From Bullera alba (taxonomy: Eukaryota > Basidiomycota > Tremellomycetes > Tremellales > Bulleraceae): DNA of 64,000 nucleotides. A model generated the notes under the pieces. The model did no database searches. It was given only the letters and a program-made list of their open reading frames with translations, and was not told where the DNA came from. Position 1 is the stretch's first letter. Every line of letters begins with the position of its first letter. Both the position numbers and the translations under genes were made by a program. Positions 35,393-46,356 of this stretch are shown piece by piece. Location: NCBI GenBank assembly GCA_001600095.1, contig BCIX01000002.1:1-64000 (forward strand), given 5' to 3'.

Positions 35393-38300
35393 CTAAGACG
35401 CCGCGATATCTGGGCCTACATAACCCATATACTGATCCATCATCTCCAAGGTCATCCCAGACGACGGTGTGACTCCTGCACTGCTGGCTCCGTTTCCATT
35501 GGTGACACTCGAGAGACCAGAAGTCGAAGAGACTGTAGGTGGTCCGCTAGCGCAGCCTGACGACGATCCCGTGTCGTTTTTACCGCAATTGCAAACTGGC
35601 TTGTGGTTGGATCGCGGACCCGCGCCCTCGCCCATACGAGTGAATAGACGCGCCGACTTCAACATCTCGCCGTAATTGACCCCACTTGCATCTCTGCCGG
35701 ATCCAGAGCCGAAAACGTTCCATCCGGGCTCGTGGGGCGGGGCGCCATTGAGGATGTTGAGCAGAGCCTGCGCTAACCAATAGTACGGCAGAGCCTCTGT
35801 AGGAACGACACTATCAGTCACGCTCGCCGTACGACCTCTTCGCACTCACCCTCGCAATAGTTTAGCACGCCACCTCTTCCCGCATCGGAGTTGAGGGAGT
35901 TTGGCGAACCCGATGACGAGCCGGGCGATGTGCCAGACGTAGAGGGGTTTGGACATTGCGAGTCAAAGTCCCAGCCTTCTCTCCACTGCGACATGTATAA
36001 GCTCAGACCTCTACATCAGAAACTGCACCGACGCTCACCCTTTCTAATCCGAGCGTAAACCTCTGTCGTAACGACTCTTGCGTCACACGGCCCAGATCAT
36101 TGCCCGCCGAATCGAGCATCTTCTTTCCTGGCTTCAGCCATGAACAACTAATCCACAGATCCGTCAAATCTCGCCAATCGCCTCGATCTCGCTTGCCCTC
36201 GCCGATGTCGATGATCCCGCGGAGGAGAGTGATAACCATCGCGACTCTGGCAAACGGTCCGTACTCGCTCTCGTTGAGCAGACAGTAGAATTTCGTGTCC
36301 GCATTCTCATGAAGCGTATCGAAAGCACCATAAGTCGGCAAGAAGAATATCCTCCTCATCGCCTCGTCGAGGGACATCGGCCTGAACTTCTTCATGGCCG
36401 TGTACCATGCCATGGCTGATTCGGCTTTCCATATAGAGTCGGGGGCCGGTAACGGCATACAACCAAGCTCGCAACCGGTCAGGATACAGGGTATGTTGGA
36501 CTCCAAAGCGGAAACGATGTCGAGGTGGTAGACCAAGAAGGCTGTTCTCCTGCGAGTCTCCAGTTGTATCCATTTCCTCCAGCACATGTCGATGTCGTTG
36601 GGGGTGAATGGCTCGGCGGGCAGGTTGACGGTCGTCTCATAGTGCTCCATATCCTGCGAGAAGAAGCCAATCTGGCGCGCAATCTACATGATAGCCATTA
36701 GCTTGGATCGAGCACGAATCAGCATCGACTCACGGTGACAATCGTTCCCATGAACATGTTGGCCATTGCACGCTCGCTTTCGACCTCACTGAGGAAGAAA
36801 GGGGCATGGTACAAAATCAACGCCTGCAGCAAGGCCACATTGTACTCTGTCATCAAGACTCCCTTAGCCAGCGAGAAAGACTGTTCACAGTCGCGCCTGT
36901 CAGCATTCATAGTCGATGAACGGGTGTCTTCCCCTCACCTTGACGAGCATGTTGGTCTTCTCGCTCCGCACGACATGGCCCGCGGTCCACTCTTTGGCGT
37001 TCTTGGCTTCCTCCGTGTCGGTCGAGAAGTTGCTCTGATACATACTTTCCCAGTCAGTGCCAGCGGGCACAGGACCGTCCATCCTCTCGCCTTTCTTTCG
37101 ACTCTCGACGGGCTTGATGCGCGAGACCTGGGAATCTTGACTCATATCGTATTCCTGGTGACCGGGTCTGACTCCACCGACGGTGCAGATGGCGAAAGCG
37201 AGACAAGCCGCGGTGTCCATGATTCTGAATGTTGGCATGTGGATGAAACTGAAGTGGTTGAGCACAGTGTCAAATGTACGGTTCGCCATCAAAGAGAGTG
37301 TCTTAAGAGATGGCATCGACCAGTGCGGTACGTGGTAGCAACTGGCAAAGCGTTCCGCTGGTACGCTACGAGGTGTGTCATATTAGTGACTGCTCGCTCT
37401 GAAGATACGCGTGTGGCTCAGCACTCACTAGAAGCGACTGGTGGGGGACACCTCCGGACCAGCGCGATTGAGACGACCGTCGTTCTCGACCCGCAGTAAC
37501 GGTCGTTCTGGATTCGGATTGGTTCTAGTTTGGGGGACTTCGTACATGGCGAGCTGATCGAGGATAGTCATGACCGCCTGGTTCGTCTCGTTTTCAGTCC
37601 CGTCGTGATTGTTGGGATTTGGCGGATTGAAGAAGGGAGGCATGCCAAATACGGAAGGCGAGAACAGGGAGGATAATGGGTATGGTGATTGTGGCTTTGG
37701 TGAATTCCCGTATCCAGTCAGGAAACCGAGCCAAGGGCTGTTGATGGTGGTAGTAGTGGTAGTGGTGTTGTTCGCTCCCTCACTCGTGTTGCTTTCGTCC
37801 TTAGACGAACCGAGCCAGTTCATCGCTCCCAGAAAATTCCCCACGGAATCTCCTAGTGTTGGCGTAATGATGTCCGCGCCAGAGGATCCGATCGAATCGT
37901 GTCGACCGGTATCGAGATGATCCGAGTCGGCTCCGTTCGCACCGGCAGCATCCATCATCATCTGAATCGTGGGAGCCTGTCCCCAGCCATCGGGAACGAC
38001 TTCTTGCCCATGAACGGTGGCGGTGTGGCCGCTTCCACTACTACCGGCGTCCTGTCCACTACCATATGCCATCGAGAGCAGGACCGAAGCGTCCTCTAGG
38101 TGGTTGGTGTCATGCGAGCCGTGAGATCCTTGCTGAAACATGGGAAGAAGATGCGGTGTGTAGGTGGATGACTCGTTCGGCCCTGCGCCTGCGCCGTAAT
38201 AGTTGCTAGCGTTGTACACTCCGCCGTTACCCATTCCGTTTTCCCGTCCAAAACGACTGTTGCTGTCAACGAAAGCCTGGTCGTCGTCATCCTCCTCTTC

Positions 38301-38934
38301 GGATGAGAGTTTTCGCCGTGTAGAAGCTGGCGCCTGCTGTCCATCATGGTCGCTCGCCGCCGCTCTTGAATGCTTTCTCCCAGCAGTCGAGGTGCCGCCT
38401 TCACGATACGACGGCGAAGCTGCACGCATGTCGTTGCGTGATGACGAAATGGGGACGCCCGGATAGCCACGATGCATGGCGGGCGGAGAGTGAGATGAGC
38501 GATCCGGAGGCGGCGGTGTAGGATGGCAACGGCGACGGTGTCTCAGTAGTACATCACTGAAGGATAAGTCAGTCGCGACTCCCAGACAGAGGACTCAGCG
38601 AAACGAATAACCGACCTTCTGGCGAAGGATTTCGAGCAGTCTTTGCACTGAAACGGTCGAACGTCTTGATCTGTCATCGAGTAGTCAGCATTTGATGAGA
38701 CACACGCGCGGCTGTCATCACACACGTTTCCTCTGATGTCTCTTCAAGTACTCCATCCGACTATAAGACTAAATTGAAGGATCAGTGGGACTCATGAGAT
38801 ACAGCTTGGCTAAGAAGACGCACCTGGCCGCATCCTGGGTATGGACATCCGAAAGTCTCCTTCTCCTTGTAGGGCTTCCCGCCTGGGGTCGCGCTTCCCT
38901 CAGCGTCCAATCCTGATTGTCTTCTTGCGGGCAT
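35393..38934 (-). CDS. C2H2 zinc-finger transcription factor with fungal-specific regulatory domain
   Basis: Nine exons on the minus strand (35393-35796, 35850-35985, 36039-36683, 36734-36880, 36939-37365, 37429-38556, 38616-38670, 38726-38768, 38824-38934) give 1031 residues. Two C2H2 fingers are split over the first exons: CPYPGCGQSYSRMEYLKRHQ (about 31-50) and FQCKDCSKSFARSDVLLRH. A long Ser/Asn/Gly-rich linker follows. Then comes the fungal-specific helical domain: LNHFSFIHMPTFRIMDTAAC, VALLQALILYHAPFF, and MCWRKWIQLETRRRTAFLVY, a pattern shared with the middle-homology region of Zn2Cys6 factors. Paired C2H2 fingers joined to this domain occur in fungal regulators of metabolism and stress. 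Target genes cannot be named. Start ATG 38934 opens the first finger exon. Confidence 0.9.
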
Positions 38935-39532
38935 CCTGAGTGAACGATGTTACTGCGAGGCTGAGATTTGTATATGCAGACGACGACTTGTGCCGATGAG
39001 ATGCCGGGGTGCGTGCGGGTCTGAGCTTTGGGTGGTGAACCTCCACCGACGGCGAAAGAGGATTTAGTGATGGTTTGCTGCCTTGTTGAGGCAATTTCTT
39101 CGTACTGGCGCGTTGCTATGGGCCAGTGGGACCTCTGCGAGGTGACTGTGCTGATGTGTGTGTTGACTATACCCTTTGCTGGTACAGGTCACTGTTGATG
39201 GATGGGTACTGAGTGCAGCCGCCAGTCGTGCAGGTGGAGGGCAAGAAGAAGTGGTTTTCAGAAGTGGAGGGGGGGAGGGTGAGCCAGTTGGCGGGATAGG
39301 ATTCAGGGTAAGAGGGCGAGGCAGCGTCGGGGTTTCAACTATAACGCCGAGATAGGCTAGGCGGGGAGAGTGGATGTGGCACTGATGATCAGCTCGAGAC
39401 TTTGGGCAACCTCGAGCTGTTTCAGCAGTCGAATTCAGTCAATATATGCCAGTGCAAGAGCTATAACTACACTCAGTGCGCCCTCTAACAACCACCAACT
39501 ACCACCTGATCATCATCGAACCCGCATAAACA
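38935..39532. other. Divergent promoter region
   Basis: Between the C2H2 factor (-) and bL36m (+). No gene or repeat of note. Confidence 0.5.
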
Positions 39533-40011
39533 ATGTCCGCCATCGTCATGCGTTTGGGAGCAAGGATCCTGCCGAGGAATCTCACGTTCTCCGCTTCATC
39601 GTCAAAACAGACCCTTCCAACGAGATCCGTCCTACCCGCAACCACACCCGCTTTCGCTTCAAGGTCGATATCACATGTATGCTCGCACGTCCACACTCAC
39701 TCTAGCACATCGATATGTTCGCCTCGTTCCTCAGTCTTGGACTCTATCAGCAGAATACGGTGGACGCAGGTCAGAGGGATGAAGGTTAGAAGTGCGGTGA
39801 GGAAGATGTGCGATGGTTGTATGGTAGTGCGAAGGTGAGTGGGAACTACAATAGATCTGAAAGTACCGCGAATGAGAGCCGAAGCTGACCTTGCGTGCAG
39901 GAAAGGAAGAGTTTATGTGATTTGCTCGAAAGACGCGAAGCATAAGCAGGTAAGTCATAAAGACTCCTGCAGCCGACCCCTCGTGCTGATGATTTGCAGC
40001 GACAAGGATAG
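39533..40011 (+). CDS. RTC6: Mitochondrial large-subunit ribosomal protein bL36m
   Basis: Exons 39533-39676, 39770-39834, 39901-39949 and 40000-40011 give 89 residues. The first 50 form a basic, Ser-rich mitochondrial presequence (MSAIVMRLGARILPRNLTFS...). The mature part begins MKVRSAVRKMCDGCMVVRRK and continues GRVYVICSKDAKHKQRQG, the near-invariant bL36 sequence. The zinc ligands Cys, Cys, Cys and His are in place. The last exon is only four codons long including the stop. The first intron (93 nt) is a multiple of three and has no stop in frame, so a retained-intron product would stay in frame. The gene converges on the carbonic anhydrase gene, with 160 bp between stops. Confidence 0.94.
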
Positions 40012-40170
40012 ATGGAGACAGTGTAATGGATCGCATCATGTGTACAACATGCATAGAACATTCAACTCCACTCGAGCCCAGACATTCGCATGGGGACACA
40101 GGGGGAAGGCTCGGGAACTCAAGAACTGCAAACTGGACTCCTCTCCGAATTCTCCAAACCTACTTCCTGT

Positions 40171-40695
40171 CTACGCCTTGACCTCCTCTATTGTACCCTT
40201 GAGGGTGTCGTACAGCCAGCCGCTGATAGTCGCGCCTTGCTTGATGTAGGGGCTCTTTGTGAGATACTCGAGGTCGTCCTTGATGCTCTTTTCGTAACCC
40301 TCGGTAATGGGCATGAAGGGGATATGGTCGACGCTCAGACCTTTCAAACTCGTCCTCACTTCCGCCTTGACCGTTCCCTCATTCGGCGCCTGGGCGAAGC
40401 CGCAATCGGTGTGATGAACAACCATGATCTCCTCCGTGGCCAGTACGTGCTCGCTGGCAATGAGCGATCTTAGAGCATCCGGAGCTCTGCCTCCTCCGAC
40501 TCGTATCACGTGTGATTCTCCCAGTTCTAGGCCGAACATCTTGAACACGTCCAGTCGGGCGTCCATACACGTGATGACGGCGATCTTGGCGGTGGGTGGC
40601 GGACCAGGGTTCGTCTTCATCGCGTTGGCAGGGGCTTCGGGCGAGATGGAGTATTTGTCATTGCAGTGGGAGGCGTATCGCTGGGCGGTGGTCAT
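40171..40695 (-). CDS. Beta-class carbonic anhydrase
   Basis: A single exon on the minus strand gives 174 residues. The zinc site is complete: Cys, Asp and Arg in ITCMDARLD, and His and Cys in VVHHTDCGF. VIRVGGGRAPDALRSLIAS is also family-typical. It interconverts carbon dioxide and bicarbonate in the cytosol. It is at the short end for the family and resembles the compact beta-type enzymes. ATG 40695 (MTTAQRYASHC) is the first in-frame ATG with a family-like N-terminus. The frame is open further upstream, but that part looks like 5' UTR. Confidence 0.92.
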   Translation of the reverse strand: MTTAQRYASHCNDKYSISPEAPANAMKTNPGPPPTAKIAVITCMDARLDVFKMFGLELGESHVIRVGGGRAPDALRSLIASEHVLATEEIMVVHHTDCGFAQAPNEGTVKAEVRTSLKGLSVDHIPFMPITEGYEKSIKDDLEYLTKSPYIKQGATISGWLYDTLKGTIEEVKA

Positions 40696-41259
40696 TTGGA
40701 AAATTGTCGAGGTAGGCAATGGTGGAGAGTGAGAAGTTTTGTGGGATGTACTTTGGAAGAGAAGATCAGTGAGCAGTGGAGTTTGGATCTGAAGATAGTG
40801 ACCGACTCCTTTTAGGTTACCCGGCCAGCGTAGCGTGGAGGTCAGCAAAGTTGTTGCATGTGACGTATGAGCGGGTGTCACACCCGCTATTCTCGGTCCG
40901 GCAATCCTTAGCCTGGTCTCCTGATACACACAATTGTCAGAGTAGTCATTCAATCTCGTACGCTTGACTCTGTTTTCTACTGCCTTGACACCTCACAGCA
41001 GGTAGGATGGAGATATAAGTCGAAGCAACGTCGAAGAGGTGACTCACACTGGCTCATGACTGTGGGGCTCCTCATTGGTGGAGGTGGTACACCTTTCTCG
41101 ATCACCGGCCGGCGGGTCAAGCCATGGCGTCACGATCGAGGTTTTGTTGACGATCCGCGATGACCGTAATGGATAACAACTCAGTATCACACTGAAGTAC
41201 TGGTTGACTGAGATTGACAGGCGACTAAGAATCTAATCTACCCGAAGATCACCTCCGCC
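40696..41259. other. Divergent promoter region (carbonic anhydrase / photolyase)
   Basis: Between two divergently transcribed starts. A short inverted motif, gggtgtcacaccc, lies near 40874-40886. No coding signal. Confidence 0.5.
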
Positions 41260-43576
41260 ATGCCCAAAGCTCAGAGCAAAGGCAAAGACAAAGCCACAGG
41301 CAACGGCGGTAAAGCTCGAGTCCTCTACTGGTTCAGGACGGATCTCCGTATCACCGATTCTCCAGCTCTCAATGCGGCATTGAACGTACAGGACATAGAG
41401 CATTTCTATCCGGTATGGTGCTGGGACCCGAATTACATCTACGGACACAAAGTGGGGCTGAACAGATGGTCATTCTTGTTGGAATCAATGGAGGGTGTTT
41501 CAACCGAACTGCAAAAGCTCAACAAGAAGCAAAAGCTCCTAGTGGTCCGAGGTCCGCCTGAAAAGGTCCTGCCGATTATGTGGGATAGCTGGGGGATCAC
41601 ACATATCGTCTTCGAGAAGGACTCCAACGCGTACGCTAAGGTCAGGGATGAGAGGATTAAAGATCTCGCCAAGGAAAAAGGCGTGGAGGTGATTGACATT
41701 CACGGACGGCACCTCTTTGACCCAGCAGAGGTGGTTAAGGTGAATGGAAACAAGCCCACGATGACCTTGCATCAATGGCAAGCGGTGAGTAAGAACCTCT
41801 GGGATCTGGTCTGACAACATGAAGGCCACGAAGAAGATAGGGGAAGTAGGCAAAGTTGCCCCGACCCCAAAATCACTTCCGGATCCAGGGAGTGTTGACC
41901 TGAAGTACGACAAGAAGGACGAGAAGTACACATGGCCGCACCTCGACATCAATGCAGAGATCCGAACTGGAAAGGATACGTGCTACAGTGAGTTACCTAA
42001 TCACCTCTCTTGACTTGAAGCTGACTTTCTAAGACCGGATGGCTGGACCCAATGGAGACTACGCGGTTCCCACGATGGCTGAAATGGGCTATGAGCCCTC
42101 TACTACCACCATAAAGGGAGGCACAGAAGAAGGACATCAACGTCTTCAGCTCTTCTTTGACCAACCTGACAAAGTAGCCACATTCTCGAAACCCCACACT
42201 GCGCCTACATCCCTCGAACCGTCGACAACGCTTCTATCACCATACCTAAAGTTCGGATGTATAGGCATCAGAGAGCTCTGGTGGGGTTGCAAGGACGTCA
42301 TAGCACAGTGGGAGAAGAATGGGGGTAAAGGGAAAAAGACGACCGAGCCCGAGAACATGTTTGGACAGCTGGAGTTTAGAGACATGTACGCTTGTGCAGA
42401 GGCGGGCACGAAGCACTTCGAGCGGATACGTGGCAATCATGTCTGTCGGTGAGTGATGTCCTCCACTATATCCGCCCGACGAATGGACATGACTGATCGT
42501 GACAATCCTTTCAGCTTCATAGACTGGGAGCTGCAGAATCAGTACGATTCGAACGGCGAGGAGATCAAGCCACGGCCCAAGGGATCCGAGGAGGCGGAAG
42601 AGCGGTTCGCCGCTTGGAAGGAGGGTAGAACGGGCTTCCCGTAAGTCAGCTACTGTAGGGTCAATTCGGGGCTGACGGTTCCCGAAGGTGGATAGACGCG
42701 TGCATGCGACAACTAAAGCACGAAGGATGGATCCATCACCTGGCTCGACACTCGGTAGCGTGCTTCATCACCAGAGGACAGTGTTACATCTCTTGGGAGA
42801 GGGGTATGGAGGTGTTTGACGGTGGGTACAGTTAGGGCTACTCATCCGTGTTTTACTATGCTGATTCGGCTCAGAATGGCTCATCGACTGGGATCCAGCT
42901 TCAAACGTGAGTCCCGAGTAGAGAACGGGCTGCTAGTGCGAAGCGACGCTGACAGTTCGTTGTTCAGCCCGGGAACTGGATGTGGCTCTCGTGTTCTGCC
43001 TTCTTCTCGCAATATTGTGGGTGCCACTTGCTATCATCTGCGCGAAGTCTCACGGCCATCCAGTCCGGGTCTATGGACTTGTTTCCTGGCCTCAGAAAAC
43101 GGACAAGACTGGCGCTCTGGTCAGAAAGTACTGCCCCGAACTGAAAGACTTTCCCGATAAGGTAAACACTCCCTCCCCGCTTCTCTTCCGTCAGAGGCTC
43201 AAGCTAATCTTCGTAGTACGTATACGCCCCGCACACCGCTCCCGAGAGCGTGCAGCAGAAAGCAGGCTGTATCATTGGAAAAGACTACCCCTTCCCGATC
43301 CTGGACGAGCAAGCGGAAAAGGCGAGATGTATCGCTCGCATCAAGAACGCTTACAGTGCCGGCTTTCACGGCGACAGCCCCGAAGTCCTGGACGGCAGTG
43401 CGTTCGATACCCTCGAGGCCAAGCACGAAGAGACGGGGGCGGGCAAAGTGAAGGATGAAAAGGAGAGGTCGGAAGACAAGGCAGAGGCCAAGCGGAAACG
43501 AGCTGGTGATCAGAGTATAGATGGTTTCTTTGACAAGAAGCCAAAGTCAAAGGTCAAGAAGGAGGAGAAGAAGTGA
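41260..43576 (+). CDS. (6-4) photolyase / animal-type cryptochrome family protein
   Basis: Nine exons (41260-41784, 41825-41987, 42034-42448, 42515-42640, 42688-42821, 42875-42906, 42968-43016, 43064-43161, 43217-43576) give 633 residues. The N-terminal photolyase domain starts [17 protein letters not shown]. The FAD-binding part has [83 protein letters not shown] and [14 protein letters not shown], the pattern of the (6-4) photolyase and animal cryptochrome branch. The tryptophans of the electron-transfer chain region (WMWLSCS) are present. It likely repairs UV damage in the nucleus with light, or senses light. The basic C-terminal tail ends with DQSIDGFF followed by lysines, resembling a PCNA-binding box. 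Intron 1 is only 40 nt. Confidence 0.92.
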
Positions 43577-43857
43577 GCACTATCGTCGGGCATGCAAATG
43601 CGCACACTATGGTGTATGGAACGGTGGTCTCGGTACAAGCCAACCACTCACAACTCACAAGACCCCTTCTTCTAGCGAGAATCGTGCGAGCAGAGGATGC
43701 AGTACCCGATCAGCAAAGCAACCGCATAGTACTTCGACCTGCATTCTGGATTCTGATGCATCACTCGCTTCTACTTCGCCCATCACTACTTCCTTGATTC
43801 CTCCTGGAGTCTTGCCTTCGAGCGTCGAAGTAGCTCGATAGTCCAAGGGAAACGTCA

Positions 43858-44562
43858 TCAAACGCTGTCCACTGCCTCCAACCAATGGAATTTGACGTCG
43901 CTCAAGACCAAGTTCCCGCCCTCGTCGCGACCCTCGCTGCCTCCACAAACGTGAAGCCCACTGATTGAACCGGGCGAGCCTGACGGTTCTGTCATCTGTT
44001 TGAAGATCTGACAATCGAGATCGTCAGACGACGAGACGCCAACTTTGACCCGCACGACATTACGGTGTGGAGGGATAACACTCGCATCGAGCGGCTTGAA
44101 AGTGCCATCAGATGGCACTGTTGGGTTGTCTGCATCGCCCTTTGCGGCTGAGCACTTGAACAGTTCGTCCGCGTGTTCCTCCGTCACCACGGTGTCTGAC
44201 GAAATAACCAAGACAGGTCTCGAAGACGGACGGTCTGCATCCGGCGGAGAGACAGAATATGCGACCCATCCATCCCGCTGGGCATTGTCGTTGAAATTGT
44301 TGTAGGTGAGCACATGAGCAGTATTACCATGGTTGTCGGTGAGCTTTGTGCCGTCTGTCAACTCTAACCATCGACCTTTGCCCCAGTCGAGAAGCCTGTT
44401 GACGCTTTCTTTAGCCTGCGGACAGTCAGACGTTGTGGTAGCGCTGATGAGCTGCAATTCGGGCTCGGGCTCCCAGTCCTCAAATTTGTCTCCCGGATGG
44501 AACTTGAGGCTTCCCGAGCAGGTGTGGAGGGTGTGAGTAGATCCTGCGGTGATGGTCGACAT
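43858..44562 (-). CDS. Unrecognised protein, tandem paralog 1
   Basis: A single exon of 234 residues on the minus strand, starting MSTITAGSTHTLHTC. I do not recognise a domain. It has no signal peptide or membrane helix and looks like a globular, acidic, strand-rich protein. It is a diverged tandem duplicate of the gene at 45039-45824. Matching blocks are LLDWGKGRWLELTDG / LLEWAQGRSLDMING, DADRPS / DADEPS, SSDTVVTEEHADEL / HSDSALTGDHLDVL and the ending DVKFHWLE / EVDLHWLE. Both are intronless, unlike nearly every gene around them. Function unknown. Confidence 0.7.
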   Translation of the reverse strand: MSTITAGSTHTLHTCSGSLKFHPGDKFEDWEPEPELQLISATTTSDCPQAKESVNRLLDWGKGRWLELTDGTKLTDNHGNTAHVLTYNNFNDNAQRDGWVAYSVSPPDADRPSSRPVLVISSDTVVTEEHADELFKCSAAKGDADNPTVPSDGTFKPLDASVIPPHRNVVRVKVGVSSSDDLDCQIFKQMTEPSGSPGSISGLHVCGGSEGRDEGGNLVLSDVKFHWLEAVDSV

Positions 44563-45038
44563 GATGCTGGACCTGGTGCACGCTTTCAGTCGAATTGTGG
44601 ACTGGGTTGTGGAGGAAGAATACTGAAGGGCGAGGAAGTCGGACAACTCTTATACTCGTCAAGTGTACGATGACAATGGGCTACTAATCTCCTCATACGG
44701 ACGCCCTTTAGGGTTGTACGGAGACGACAGTCGTCATCATCCGCGTCGCAGATGAGGACTCAAAGGAGGTGCTCTGTGAGCGCTCCCCAAGAGCTTGCTG
44801 TGGGCTACGGGAGGAAGATCATGACCTAGGGAGCTTCGATTTCGAGCGCCATATGGCATTCGAGACGCTGCGCCTTCCTGCTTTCCGTTGTCGCCAAGTC
44901 GTACACGCTGGTGATGATCGTCATCGTAAGAGGGAAAAGCTTGCATCGGCAACTCGAATCGATCGAACTAGCCCAAGACTGACGTCTGACATAGCCCACC
45001 ACCACACCATAGATCCGCCGTGTCATTACGTTTACAGT
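44563..45038. other. Intergenic region between tandem paralogs
   Basis: Promoter of paralog 1 and 3' flank of paralog 2, both minus strand. A long plus-strand frame that starts here continues antisense through paralog 2 and is treated as a shadow. Confidence 0.5.
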
Positions 45039-45824
45039 CTACCGAGAGGGTTGGGCATTGTCATCAATGGTCGGCGAAGGGATTTTTTCGAGCCAGTGGA
45101 GATCGACCTCGTACATGGTGAGGCCGCCTTGTCCATCGTATTCTTCTCGAAGATGATCGGGATTGGCGATATAAAGCCCACTGATTGCAGTGTTTTGCCC
45201 GATGTCAAGTGGACACTCGCAATACACCCGGACGCCAACGCTGTCAGAATCGAAGAACCCGACTTCGGTCTCGAAGGTTGTTTCCGCCGATGGGTCAGTG
45301 CCTACCGCGATCGTCTTGTATGTCCTCTTCCTGGTGATCTCGATTGTCGCGTCATTGTCAAAATCAAACCGGTAAACAGACTGGACATACTCGTGAAGCA
45401 CGTCCAGATGGTCCCCTGTCAGAGCAGAATCAGAATGGACGACTTGCACCCTCTCCGAACAGTACGATGGCTCGTCGGCATCTTGACAGACAACTGAAAT
45501 CAGGCATCCATACTCTCGCGTCTCGGCCGAGGCAAAGTCGTTGTCGACCAGCACGTGAACTCCTTGCTCATTTGACAGCAAACTTCCGTTAATCATATCT
45601 AGGGATCGACCTTGAGCCCACTCGAGGAGAGACTTGATATTCTTCTCTTGGCCCTCTTTGTAGTCACCATCTGGGGGATTGTCCTCCGTGACGCCGGTAA
45701 GCACGTATCGCTGTCCACTGATGGTGTAGTCGTCAGGGGGCTCGCGGTCCACTACTCTCCAAGTCAAGGTGGACCCGAAGCAATAATTCCGGTTATGACT
45801 TGGTCGATGCGGGGTCGTGGACAT
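45039..45824 (-). CDS. Unrecognised protein, tandem paralog 2
   Basis: A single exon of 261 residues on the minus strand, starting MSTTPHRPSHNRNYCFG. No domain recognised, no signal peptide or membrane helix. It shares ordered blocks with paralog 1 (43858-44562), including the LLEWAQGR block, DADEPS and the C-terminal HWLE motif, followed here by an extra short tail. The start is chosen by alignment with paralog 1; the frame is open upstream to 45956. The two genes probably arose by local duplication, then diverged. Confidence 0.7.
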   Translation of the reverse strand: MSTTPHRPSHNRNYCFGSTLTWRVVDREPPDDYTISGQRYVLTGVTEDNPPDGDYKEGQEKNIKSLLEWAQGRSLDMINGSLLSNEQGVHVLVDNDFASAETREYGCLISVVCQDADEPSYCSERVQVVHSDSALTGDHLDVLHEYVQSVYRFDFDNDATIEITRKRTYKTIAVGTDPSAETTFETEVGFFDSDSVGVRVYCECPLDIGQNTAISGLYIANPDHLREEYDGQGGLTMYEVDLHWLEKIPSPTIDDNAQPSR

Positions 45825-46356
45825 GGTGTGTAGGACTGGTGAATACCGTCGTGGTGACGCGCAAAGATTGGGGGATAGCTGGAAATGGCGAGAGCAGGGG
45901 TTCGCACTGAGACCATCCATCTGCCTACCTGGGCGTTTGACGGACCCACCTTTCACATACAGTCTTTAGCAAACGCCCAAAGGAAAACCATCCTCGTGAC
46001 GTGCATAGGATGGATCGCTAGCCCTTTGTAGGCCGATCAAACACCCCACTCGGGCCCACCGTCCCGTGATGACCTGACGTCACTACGTGTTACATGCTCA
46101 CTCGTTGCAGTTGTTGGGAGAAAGGACTCCTCGACCCCGCGAAGCTGTCGGTTCTCGGTCGCGATGTAGCGTCGAGCAGGGTTGAGCAGGGTTGAGGGAA
46201 TCGCTGCTGGCAGTGCAATCCAGATCAGATAATACGTTCCGCGGCTTGTTGTCAGCGGTGGCAACCGTCTCTGAGGATTGACAGCTGAATCGTAGTACAG
46301 TACAACGACTGCATGCAATAGTTTGTCGTGTGAGTGACATCTTTGACGAAGGTCAT
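45825..46356. other. Intergenic region, paralog 2 promoter / PIK1 3' flank
   Basis: Contains a direct repeat gttgagcaggg near 46175-46195. No supported gene. Confidence 0.45.

Noticed and set aside
39533..39838. Single long frame through bL36m exon 1, intron 1 and exon 2
   Set aside because: It inserts 31 non-conserved residues and stops before the zinc-binding half; the spliced model gives a perfect bL36 protein. Kept only as a retention possibility.
44769..45497. 242-residue plus-strand frame
   Set aside because: Runs antisense through tandem paralog 2; the minus frame aligns with paralog 1, so this one is a shadow.
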